Below, piece after piece: positions 1 through 6,830 of a stretch of DNA of 30,840 nucleotides; the stretch's first letter is position 1; every line of letters starts with the position of its first letter. The position numbers were made by a program, and so were the translations under genes. This DNA is from Bacteroidales bacterium (lineage in GTDB: Bacteria > Bacteroidota > Bacteroidia > Bacteroidales > Muribaculaceae). The notes below the pieces were generated by a model, which worked only from the letters and a program-made list of their open reading frames with translations, had not been told where the DNA came from and made no database searches. The stretch covers positions 1-30,840 of the forward strand of contig DXXM01000037.1 of NCBI GenBank assembly GCA_019416285.1. Direction: 5' to 3'.

Positions 1-123
1 GGTTGTAGCTGTGCTACATCCTGAGGCAAAAGGGCATAGACGCTCAACATTGTGAAGCCATCGGTAACTTCTGTTTTCATCAGCCATATTGATTGATTCT
101 TTAATTTAAATTCTGTTATATTC
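1..123. other. Left-edge stretch, no firm gene
   Basis: No open frame here can be assigned with confidence. On the minus strand two overlapping frames run off the left edge: one begins with an ATG at 80 (MKTEVTDGF...), the other with an ATG at 87 (MADENRSYR...). Either could be the 5' end of a gene that continues outside the window. I recognise neither, neither has a clear Bacteroidetes -7 box upstream, and their codon use does not separate them. Confidence 0.3.
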
Positions 124-246
124 TGAGGGGGATATTACCATCGGCTCAGCGACTTTTTTGCTAAAATACTTTCGCGTCTCAGTCACTTACTGACGTAAGC
201 TCCTTCGACTTAAAAGCATTTTATCTAAAAAATTCGCTGCCCCTCA
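124..246. repeat. Long imperfect hairpin, structured intergenic element
   Basis: Several inverted repeats nest inside one another. The outer arms are TGAGGGG (124-130) and CCCCTCA (240-246). The middle arms 147-167 and 218-239 both start from CAGCGA/TCGCTG and contain T6/A6 runs and TAAAAT/ATTTTA. Inner arms around 162-178 and 207-222 pair imperfectly. The apex is CTTAC-TGAC-GTAAG (186-199). The whole 147-239 stretch could fold into one interrupted stem of about 40 bp. It could be a MITE-like palindromic repeat or a transcribed RNA structure; the sequence alone does not decide. Confidence 0.6.
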
Positions 247-285
247 TTTCACTTTTGTTTTTAAACAGCCTCTTAGATAATTTCT

Positions 286-330
286 TAAGGAAGCGTCTGA
301 CCATTGTTTTTGAACGCTTCCTTACTTTTT
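286..330 (+). terminator. Intrinsic terminator-like hairpin
   Basis: There is a perfect 11-bp stem, TAAGGAAGCGT (286-296) with ACGCTTCCTTA (314-324), around a 17-nt loop, followed by CTTTTT. It would stop plus-strand transcription just before the promoter at 344, although no plus-strand gene is visible upstream of it in the window. The hairpin also reads on the minus strand. Confidence 0.6.
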
Positions 331-343
331 GACCGAATTTTCG

Positions 344-351
344 TAAATTTG
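344..351 (+). promoter_or_regulatory. Promoter -7 box for DUF3822-rsmD
   Basis: TAAATTTG matches the Bacteroidetes -7 consensus TAnnTTTG and is followed by C. It lies 19 nt before the ATG at 371, giving a leader of roughly 14 nt. No TTTG lies at the preferred 19-21 nt spacing upstream; the nearest, at 328-331, is too close. Confidence 0.55.
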
Positions 352-370
352 CAGTAGAAAACAGAACAAA

Positions 371-1198
371 ATGTCAAACGGACCTTTAAGCGAGAGGATT
401 GAAAATCCCGAGATGTGTAACCTGCTGCTGCGCCTCAGCCACGATGCGCTCTATGTCGTCGTCTACTCGATAGTCGGAGACAATTCGCTGGTCTACCGGC
501 GTTTCGAGCTTGTGCCGACGGCTTCGAAGTCGTGGGTAGGTGCCATCGAGGATGTGATTTACGACAATCCGGCGCTCTTGGGCGACTTCCGGCGCGTGTA
601 TTGCGTGGTGGAGTCCGATAAATATGCCGTGGTGCCTTCGGTCTGCGGAAGCGAGGCCGACCGACGGCAGCTCTTTGACGCCGCCTTCCCCGCATCTCCG
701 CTTGAGATGATGGCCGACGACACCGGCACGCGCAACGCCACGGTGATTCTCGGAATCGAGCCGGAGCTGAGCGGATTCATCAGCCGCACTTTCCAGCGTG
801 CCACCATCGTGAGCCATATCGCATCGCTGTGCCGCTACGTCGTGCTGCGGACCGGTCAGGGCAACAAGCCCAAAATGGTGGCCAATATCCGCCGGGCGTC
901 GCTCGACATCGTGGTCACCGACGGGGGCTCGCTGCTGATGGCCAACACTTTCGCGTTCAGGACGCCCGACGATGCCGTCTACTACATCCTTGCCGCCCGC
1001 AAGAGCCTCGGTCTTGATCCGCGTGCCGATGAACTGATACTCGCCGGTGACCAGCAGACGCGCGAGGTGCTCACTCCCCGGCTGCGCACTTATATAAGCC
1101 GCGTGATGCCGATGATATTCCCGCCGGAGATGTTCAAGGCCGGAAAGGACGCCATGCTTGCACCGTTTGACCTCATAATAACACCGATATGCGAATAA
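371..1198 (+). CDS. DUF3822 family protein
   Basis: This 275-aa protein resembles the DUF3822 family of Bacteroidetes, whose biochemical role is unknown to me. Proteins of this type have an actin-like (ASKHA) look with repeated beta-strand segments: here an N-terminal half with LSHDALYVVVYS and a second half with ASLDIVVTDGGSLLMANTF around residues 175-195, ending in PFDLIITPICE. No signal peptide or membrane segment is visible. The ATG at 371 is preceded by a -7 box at 344-351. Its last 10 nt overlap the start of rsmD, so the two are very likely translated from one mRNA; this pairing with rsmD is a recurring Bacteroidetes arrangement as I recall it. The family call rests on overall look and context, not on a diagnostic motif. 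Confidence 0.75.
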   Translation: MSNGPLSERIENPEMCNLLLRLSHDALYVVVYSIVGDNSLVYRRFELVPTASKSWVGAIEDVIYDNPALLGDFRRVYCVVESDKYAVVPSVCGSEADRRQLFDAAFPASPLEMMADDTGTRNATVILGIEPELSGFISRTFQRATIVSHIASLCRYVVLRTGQGNKPKMVANIRRASLDIVVTDGGSLLMANTFAFRTPDDAVYYILAARKSLGLDPRADELILAGDQQTREVLTPRLRTYISRVMPMIFPPEMFKAGKDAMLAPFDLIITPICE

Positions 1199-1743
1199 TA
1201 AGAGGAAAATACGGACGTCGCCGATTCAACGTCCCCACAAATATCACGGCCCGTCCCACCACGGATTTCGCCCGCGAGAATATTTTCAATGTGATTGAGA
1301 ATATGGTCGACATCGAGGGACTGCGCTGTCTCGACCTTTTCGCCGGCACGGGCGCCGTAAGTTTCGAACTGCTTTCGCGTGGTGCCTCCTCGGTGACTTC
1401 GGTTGAGAAGTCGCCCACCCAGGCCCGCTTCATCGAGAAGGTGAAGCAGGAACTCGGCGACCGCAATCTCCATCTGCTACGCACTGACGCGCTACGCTTC
1501 ATACGCGACTCGCAGACGGCTTTTGATTTCGTGTTTGCTGACCCTCCCTACGACCTCGACGGCTTCGGCGACATCCCTTCGATGGTGCTTTCGTCGCGCC
1601 TCCTCCATCCGGGGAGCATATTCATCATCGAGCACTCGAAAAAATACGATTTCTCAGATCTTCCACATTTCATTGACCATCGCGCTTACGGCTCGGTCAA
1701 TTTTTCCATCTTCGAAATCCCCGAAGATACCGAGAACGGCTAA
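1189..1743 (+). CDS. rsmD: 16S rRNA (guanine(966)-N2)-methyltransferase RsmD
   Basis: RsmD transfers a methyl group from S-adenosylmethionine to N2 of G966 of 16S rRNA during 30S assembly. The 184-aa length fits the family. Visible motifs are the N-terminal MRIIRGKYGRRRF with the RPTTDFARENIFNVI segment typical of RsmD, the SAM-binding motif I LDLFAGTGAVSFE (about residues 48-60), and the catalytic DPPY motif in FADPPYD (about 117-123). The ATG at 1189 overlaps the DUF3822 stop by 10 nt, and no later Met would keep the conserved N-terminus, so this start is firm. It converges on hutI, with the 43-bp inverted repeat lying between them. Confidence 0.93.
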   Translation: MRIIRGKYGRRRFNVPTNITARPTTDFARENIFNVIENMVDIEGLRCLDLFAGTGAVSFELLSRGASSVTSVEKSPTQARFIEKVKQELGDRNLHLLRTDALRFIRDSQTAFDFVFADPPYDLDGFGDIPSMVLSSRLLHPGSIFIIEHSKKYDFSDLPHFIDHRAYGSVNFSIFEIPEDTENG

Positions 1744-1768
1744 AGCATTGTATTCGCCGGAATTAATC

Positions 1769-1886
1769 GGCACATATAGACAGAAGGTATAAAAGAGACA
1801 TAAGTATTTTCATGATTATTTGGGAAATAACCCTTTTAATTGAGAAAATACTTATGTCTCTTTTATACCTTCTGTCTATATGTGCC
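1769..1886. repeat. Perfect 43-bp inverted repeat with 32-nt loop
   Basis: The arm 1769-1811 is the exact reverse complement of 1844-1886, 43 of 43 bases. The 32-nt centre (1812-1843) contains a small inner hairpin, TTATTT-GGG-AAATAA. The element fills the gap between the convergent rsmD and hutI genes and ends 3 bp from the hutI stop codon. It is much longer and less GC-rich than an ordinary intrinsic terminator, although transcripts from either side would form a very stable hairpin. Short T runs follow the right arm on the plus strand. Confidence 0.95.
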
Positions 1887-1889
1887 TTT

Positions 1890-3128
1890 TTATACTACCT
1901 GTTGACCCTGCAGGAAAGTGTGGGTGATGACGGGGGTGGCGTAGGCGTAGGGGTAGAAGTCGAGCGAGGGAAGGGGGCGGGTGATGTAGAAGTTGGCGAC
2001 CTTTCCCGGCGCAATCGAGCCGTAGTCGTCGCTCTCGCCCATGGCGTAGGCACCGTTGATGGTGGTGGCGTTGAGAGCCTGGGCCGGAGTGAGTTTCATC
2101 TTTATGCAGCCGAGCGACATGACCATGCGCATGTTGCCCGACGGTGAGGAGCCGGGATTGTAGTCGGAGGCAAGGGCCACGACCGCTCCCTCGCGTATGG
2201 CCTTGCGCGCCGGGCCGTAGGGCATACCGAGGAAGAAGGATGCTCCCGGCAGCATGGTGGCCACGGTCTCACTTCCGGCAAGGAGCGCAATCTCCTCGTC
2301 GCCGATGCGTTCAAGATGGTCGACGGAGAGAGCTCCGTGAGCCACGCCGACCTGCACTCCGCCCGACACGGCGAGCTCGTTGGCATGTATCTTGGGGCGC
2401 AGGCCGTAGCGGGAGGCGGCGGTGAGTATGCGGTCGGTCTCTTCGACGGTGAAGAAGCCTTCGTCGCAGAACACGTCGACAAATTCCGCCAGACCCTCGG
2501 CGGCAACCGCCGGAATCATCTCACGGCACACGAGGTCGACATATTCGCTCTGGCGCCCTGTGTAGGCGCGTCCTACGGCATGGGCGCCGAGGAATGTGGC
2601 CTTGACTTTCATCGGGGTGCTTTCGGCTATGCGCGCAATGACGCGGAGCATCTTGAGCTCGTCGGTTGTGGTGAGTCCGTAGCCGCTCTTGATTTCGACA
2701 CAGCCGGTACCCATCGCCATGATTTCGCGCACGCGCTCCATGGCCTGCCGGTAGAGCTCATTTTCGGAAGTCGAGTGGAGGAGGTCGGCCGAGTTGAGGA
2801 TTCCACCGCCGCGCCGGGCGATTTCCTCATAGCTCAGTCCGTTGATTTTGTCGATAAACTCGCGCTCGCGGCTTCCGGCGTAGACAAGATGCGTGTGGGA
2901 GTCGCAGAAGGAGGGGAAAAGGTAGCCCCCTGCGGCGTCAAACACTTCTTCATCTTCCGACGGCCGCCAGCAGCAATCCATCGGGCCCCAGGAATTGAAA
3001 CGGCCGTCGGGGTCGGTGAGAAGCCAGGCGTCGGGAAGAAGTCCGATTGTGTCCATCAGTTCACCGCGGCGGCAGGGGAGCTTCTCGCCGTCAATGCCGA
3101 CGAGAAGCCCGATATTGGTTATAAGCAT
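1890..3128 (-). CDS. hutI: Imidazolonepropionase HutI
   Basis: HutI hydrolyses 4-imidazolone-5-propionate to N-formimino-L-glutamate, the third step of histidine degradation. It belongs to the amidohydrolase superfamily and carries a single metal. The 412-aa length is normal. Visible metal and active-site motifs are DSHTHLVYAGSR (His78, His80), the FLGAHAV segment (His183), KIHANELA (His248) and ALASDYNPGSSPS (Asp322). It is the last gene of the hut operon: its ATG at 3128 lies 6 bp after the hutH stop, so translational coupling is likely. Immediately beyond its stop is the perfect 43-bp inverted repeat, which could form the 3' end of the whole operon transcript. Confidence 0.95.
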   Translation of the reverse strand: MLITNIGLLVGIDGEKLPCRRGELMDTIGLLPDAWLLTDPDGRFNSWGPMDCCWRPSEDEEVFDAAGGYLFPSFCDSHTHLVYAGSREREFIDKINGLSYEEIARRGGGILNSADLLHSTSENELYRQAMERVREIMAMGTGCVEIKSGYGLTTTDELKMLRVIARIAESTPMKVKATFLGAHAVGRAYTGRQSEYVDLVCREMIPAVAAEGLAEFVDVFCDEGFFTVEETDRILTAASRYGLRPKIHANELAVSGGVQVGVAHGALSVDHLERIGDEEIALLAGSETVATMLPGASFFLGMPYGPARKAIREGAVVALASDYNPGSSPSGNMRMVMSLGCIKMKLTPAQALNATTINGAYAMGESDDYGSIAPGKVANFYITRPLPSLDFYPYAYATPVITHTFLQGQQVV

Positions 3129-3134
3129 GGTTTG

Positions 3135-4616
3135 TCAGGGATTTTCACGGATGAAGTCGACCGAAGCTGCGATGTATGGCGACATGACGGTGTCGTTGTC
3201 GATGAAAGGTACCCGTGTGCGATATGCTTTGTGCCATTCCTCCAATTCGGGTGAGGTTTTGTGCGGACGGCGCAGGTCGAGGGCCTGGGCTGCGTTGAAA
3301 AGCTCGATGGCGAGGACACGCTCGGTGTTGTCGGTCACGCGACACAGTTTTGTCGCCGAGTTGCCGCCCATCGACACGTGGTCCTCCTGACCCTGCGATG
3401 AGGGAATGGAGTCGCAGCTCGTAGGCCAGCATAGGCCTTTCGACTGGTTGACAATCGAGGCGGCGGCATACTGCGGAATCATGAAGCCGCTGTTGAGTCC
3501 CGGATTGGCTACGAGGAAGGGTGGCAGACCGCGGGCGCCGGAGATGAGGCGGTAGATACGGCGCTCGGAGATGCTTCCGAGTTCGGCGAGCGCGAGGGCG
3601 AGATAGTCCATTGGGAGAGCTATCGGTTCGCCGTGGAAATTGCCGGCGGAGACAATGATGTCCTCCTCGGGGAAGATGGTCGGATTGTCGGTGGGCGAGT
3701 TGATTTCGGTCTCGATTATGTTGCCGACATAGTTGAGAGCGTCCTTCACGGCGCCGTGGACCTGTGGCATGCAGCGGAACGAATAGGGGTCCTGCACATG
3801 CTTCTTCGGCTGGCGGATGAGTTCGCTGCCTTCGAGGTGACGGCGGACGGCACGAGCTGTGGCGAGCTGTCCGGGATGTGGACGTACGGCATTGACCTCA
3901 TCGTTGAACGGGTCGATGCGGCCGTCGAACACGTCGAGCGACATGGCGCCGATTTTGTCGGCAAGCGCGCTCAGACGGCGAGCGCGGAGGATGGCATGGA
4001 CAGCGTGCGACGACATGAACTGGGTGCCGTTGAGCAGCGCGAGCCCTTCTTTGGAAACCAGCTTGACCGGTTCCCAGCCCTTTTCGCGGAGCACTTCGGC
4101 AGCAGGGCGGATTTCACCTTTATATAACACTTCTCCGAGGCCGAGCAGCGGGAGACACATGTTGGCCAGTGGCGCCAGATCGCCCGATGCGCCGAGTGAA
4201 CCGAGCTGATAGACCACGGGGATGATGTCGGCGTTGAAGAAATCGACCAGCCGCTGCACTGTGGAGAGCTGCACACCCGAGTTGCCGAATGAGAGCGACA
4301 TGATTTTGGTGAGCAGCATGATTTTTACAATCGTGGGGTCGACCTTCTCGCCGCATCCGCAGGCATGGGACTTCACGAGGTTTTCCTGAAGTGTCGACAG
4401 GTCTGCCTGGTCAATCGAGATATTGCAGAGCGAGCCGAAACCGGTAGTGATGCCGTAGATCGGATGGTCACACTCGCTGATTTTGTCGTCGAGATACTGG
4501 CGGCAGCGGTTGATGCGCTTGACTGACTCCTCGCTCAGTTCGAGGGTCATTCCTTTTTCGATGATTTCCCCGACACGCTCGATTGTAAGGCGCTCGGGGC
4601 TGATATGATGGATCAT
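3135..4616 (-). CDS. hutH: Histidine ammonia-lyase HutH
   Basis: HutH removes ammonia from L-histidine to give trans-urocanate, the first step of the pathway. The 493-aa length is close to the family's usual 500-510. The Ala-Ser-Gly triad that cyclises into the MIO electrophile is at residues 143-145 in GSLGASGDLAPLA. The YGITTGFG segment (54-61) carries the catalytic Tyr, and NSKG-like and QEDHVSMG motifs sit in the C-terminal half. The ATG at 4616 gives the standard N-terminus. It is third in the operon, after hutU. The 165-bp gap to hutU is large for this operon and is filled by the 9-bp inverted tandem repeats at 4668-4767. hutI follows after only 6 bp. Confidence 0.96.
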   Translation of the reverse strand: MIHHISPERLTIERVGEIIEKGMTLELSEESVKRINRCRQYLDDKISECDHPIYGITTGFGSLCNISIDQADLSTLQENLVKSHACGCGEKVDPTIVKIMLLTKIMSLSFGNSGVQLSTVQRLVDFFNADIIPVVYQLGSLGASGDLAPLANMCLPLLGLGEVLYKGEIRPAAEVLREKGWEPVKLVSKEGLALLNGTQFMSSHAVHAILRARRLSALADKIGAMSLDVFDGRIDPFNDEVNAVRPHPGQLATARAVRRHLEGSELIRQPKKHVQDPYSFRCMPQVHGAVKDALNYVGNIIETEINSPTDNPTIFPEEDIIVSAGNFHGEPIALPMDYLALALAELGSISERRIYRLISGARGLPPFLVANPGLNSGFMIPQYAAASIVNQSKGLCWPTSCDSIPSSQGQEDHVSMGGNSATKLCRVTDNTERVLAIELFNAAQALDLRRPHKTSPELEEWHKAYRTRVPFIDNDTVMSPYIAASVDFIRENP

Positions 4617-4667
4617 TTGTTTAGTTTTTAAGGTTGGTGGGGGTTCTTTTTAGGGGCTTTAACGAAA

Positions 4668-4767
4668 TAGAGTCCTTAGGGTCTTTAGGGTCTTTAGGGA
4701 AAATAGAGTCGTTAAGGACTTTAAAGACTTTAAGGACCTTAAAGACCTTACTGACCTTAAAGACTCT
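4668..4767. repeat. 9-bp tandem repeats in inverted blocks (hutU-hutH gap)
   Basis: Three contiguous 9-mers of type GTCTTTAGG (4672-4698) face six contiguous 9-mers of type CTTAAAGAC (4711-4764). The right-block unit is close to the reverse complement of the left-block unit. Outer TAGAGTC (4668-4674) pairs with GACTCTA (4761-4767). Folding 4668-4698 against 4737-4767 gives 31 aligned positions with 25 Watson-Crick and 3 G-U pairs. The block ends 14 bp from the hutU stop codon (4782), inside an apparent operon. The units are degenerate but the 9-bp period is exact. Confidence 0.9.
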
Positions 4768-4781
4768 ACTCCCATGAAATC

Positions 4782-6800
4782 TTATTTCTGCTTGAAGGCG
4801 TCGTCGATAATCTCATCATCCGCGATGTTCGGCAGGGTGACTTTGAGCCCGGGTGTGCGGGCCATCTCGCGGCGGATGGCGGAGATTGCGCCTTCGTTGC
4901 GGGCCCAGGAGCGGCGTGCTATGCCGTTGTTGACATCCCAGAGGAGCATCTCGTCGATGTGGCGCCGTGAGGCCTCGGAACCGTCTATGACCATACCGAA
5001 GCCGCCGTTGATGACTTCGCCCCAGCCTACACCGCCGCCGTTGTGGATGGAAACCCACGTCGCGCCGCGGAAGGAGTCGCCGATGACGTTCTGCACGGCC
5101 ATGTCAGCCGTAAACTGCGAACCGTCGTAGATATTCGATGTCTCACGATAGGGTGAGTCGGTGCCGGATACGTCGTGGTGGTCGCGGCCGAGCACAATCG
5201 GCGCTGAAATCTCCCCGCGGGCAATAGCGTCGTTGAAAGCCTGCGCGATTTTGGTGCGTCCTTCGGAATCGGCATAGAGGATGCGGGCTTGCGAACCGAC
5301 CACGAGGTGGTTGCGTCCGGCTTCGCGTATCCAGTGGATATTGTCGCGCAGCTGACCCTTGATTTCCTCGGGTGCCTCGGCGAGAATACCTTCGAGCACT
5401 TCGGCGGCTATGGTGTCGCTCTTCGCAAGGTCGTCGGGGGAACCGGAGGTGCACACCCAGCGGAAGGGGCCGAAGCCGTAGTCGAAAAATCCGGGGCCCA
5501 TGATGTCCTGCACGTATGATGGATAGCGGAAGGTGCCGTCGGCCTTCATGATGTCGGCGCCGGCGCGCGACGATTCGAGCAGGAAGGCGTTGCCGTAGTC
5601 GAAGAAATACATGCCGCGCTCAGTGAGCTTATTGATGGCGGCCACCTGACGGCGCAGTGACTCCTGCACTCTGCGCCTGAACTCCTCGGGCTGTTCGGCC
5701 ATCATGGTCTTGGCCTCCTCGAAGCTCAGTCCGGCGGGGTAGTAGCCGCCGGCCCAGGGATTGTGGAGCGAAGTCTGGTCCGAACCGAGGTCTACGCTCA
5801 CTCCGTCGGCTGCAAGGCGCTCCCACAGGTCGACGACGTTGCCCTGATATGCGAGCGAGACCGCTTCGCGTTTCGCACGGGCCTCTGCCGCACGCTTCAT
5901 CAGGTCATCGAGCGAGGTGTAGACTTCGTCGACCCAGCCCTGACGGTGGCGCGTCTCCACAGCCTTGGGATTGACCTCGGCTATGATGCTCACCACTCCG
6001 GCTATGTTACCGGCCTTGGGCTGTGCGCCCGACATGCCGCCGAGTCCGGCCGACACGAACAGCATCCCTCCGAGGTCATGTTCCCCGGGTTTCAGACGCT
6101 TGCGGCCGGCGTTGAGGACGGTAATGGTGGTGCCGTGGACTATGCCCTGCGGCCCGATGTACATATATGAGCCGGCGGTCATCTGTCCGTATTGCGAGAC
6201 TCCGAGGGCATTGAAGCGCTCCCAGTCGTCAGGCTTGGAGTAATTAGGGATGACCATGCCGTTGGTCACTATGACTCTCGGCGCGTCGGGGTGGGAGGGG
6301 AAGAGGCCGAGAGGATGCCCCGAGTACATCACGAGTGTCTGGGAGTCGGTCATCTCGGAGAGATATTTCATTGCCAGGCGGTATTGCGCCCAGTTCTGAA
6401 ACACCGCGCCGTTTCCGCCGTAGGTGATGAGTTCGTGAGGATGCTGCGCCACCCGTGGGTCGAGATTGTTCTGTATCATCATCATTATGGCCGCGGCCTG
6501 GCGGCAGCGTGCGGGATACTCGTCGATGGGACGGGCATACATCTCGTAGGTCGGTCGGAAACGATACATATATATACGTCCATATTCCTCAAGCTCGTTG
6601 GCGAACTCCCGGGCAAGCTCTGGATGAAGATGCGCGGGGAAATAGCGCAAGGCGTTCCTGACAGCGAGTTTCTTCTCGGCCGGAGTCAGTATCTGCTTGC
6701 GTTTCGGAGCGTGGTTGACGGTGGTGTCGTATGGCCGGGCTTCCGGCAGTGTGTCGGGAATACCTTCGGTCACTGCTATATTGAATTCTTCCTTAGTCAT
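4782..6800 (-). CDS. hutU: Urocanate hydratase HutU
   Basis: HutU adds water to urocanate to form 4-imidazolone-5-propionate, using tightly bound NAD+ as an electrophile. At 672 aa it is the long form, similar in length to the animal enzyme (about 676) and well above the roughly 555 aa of Pseudomonas-type HutU. Motifs seen are YGGNGAVFQNW (127-137), the NAD-binding glycine-rich GLGGMSGAQPKAG (252-264), and FRWVCTSG with the probable active-site Cys450. The ATG at 6800 follows the ftcD stop by 30 bp, so the two are co-transcribed. Downstream, before hutH, are the 9-bp inverted repeats, which could lower or separate expression of hutH and hutI. Confidence 0.96.
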   Translation of the reverse strand: MTKEEFNIAVTEGIPDTLPEARPYDTTVNHAPKRKQILTPAEKKLAVRNALRYFPAHLHPELAREFANELEEYGRIYMYRFRPTYEMYARPIDEYPARCRQAAAIMMMIQNNLDPRVAQHPHELITYGGNGAVFQNWAQYRLAMKYLSEMTDSQTLVMYSGHPLGLFPSHPDAPRVIVTNGMVIPNYSKPDDWERFNALGVSQYGQMTAGSYMYIGPQGIVHGTTITVLNAGRKRLKPGEHDLGGMLFVSAGLGGMSGAQPKAGNIAGVVSIIAEVNPKAVETRHRQGWVDEVYTSLDDLMKRAAEARAKREAVSLAYQGNVVDLWERLAADGVSVDLGSDQTSLHNPWAGGYYPAGLSFEEAKTMMAEQPEEFRRRVQESLRRQVAAINKLTERGMYFFDYGNAFLLESSRAGADIMKADGTFRYPSYVQDIMGPGFFDYGFGPFRWVCTSGSPDDLAKSDTIAAEVLEGILAEAPEEIKGQLRDNIHWIREAGRNHLVVGSQARILYADSEGRTKIAQAFNDAIARGEISAPIVLGRDHHDVSGTDSPYRETSNIYDGSQFTADMAVQNVIGDSFRGATWVSIHNGGGVGWGEVINGGFGMVIDGSEASRRHIDEMLLWDVNNGIARRSWARNEGAISAIRREMARTPGLKVTLPNIADDEIIDDAFKQK

Positions 6801-6830
6801 GGTTGGTTCTGATTATAAGGTATCGTTTCT

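Noticed and set aside
1812..2147. Plus-strand ORF with a hydrophobic start (MIIWEITLLIEK...)
   Set aside because: Its first part is the inverted repeat itself and the rest is antisense to hutI. The hydrophobicity follows from the AT-rich palindrome.
2316..3254. Plus-strand ORF of 312 codons opposite hutI
   Set aside because: Antisense shadow of hutI and the hutH end.
4668..4767. CRISPR-like array
   Set aside because: The units are 9 bp, contiguous and inverted between blocks, with no spacers and no cas genes.
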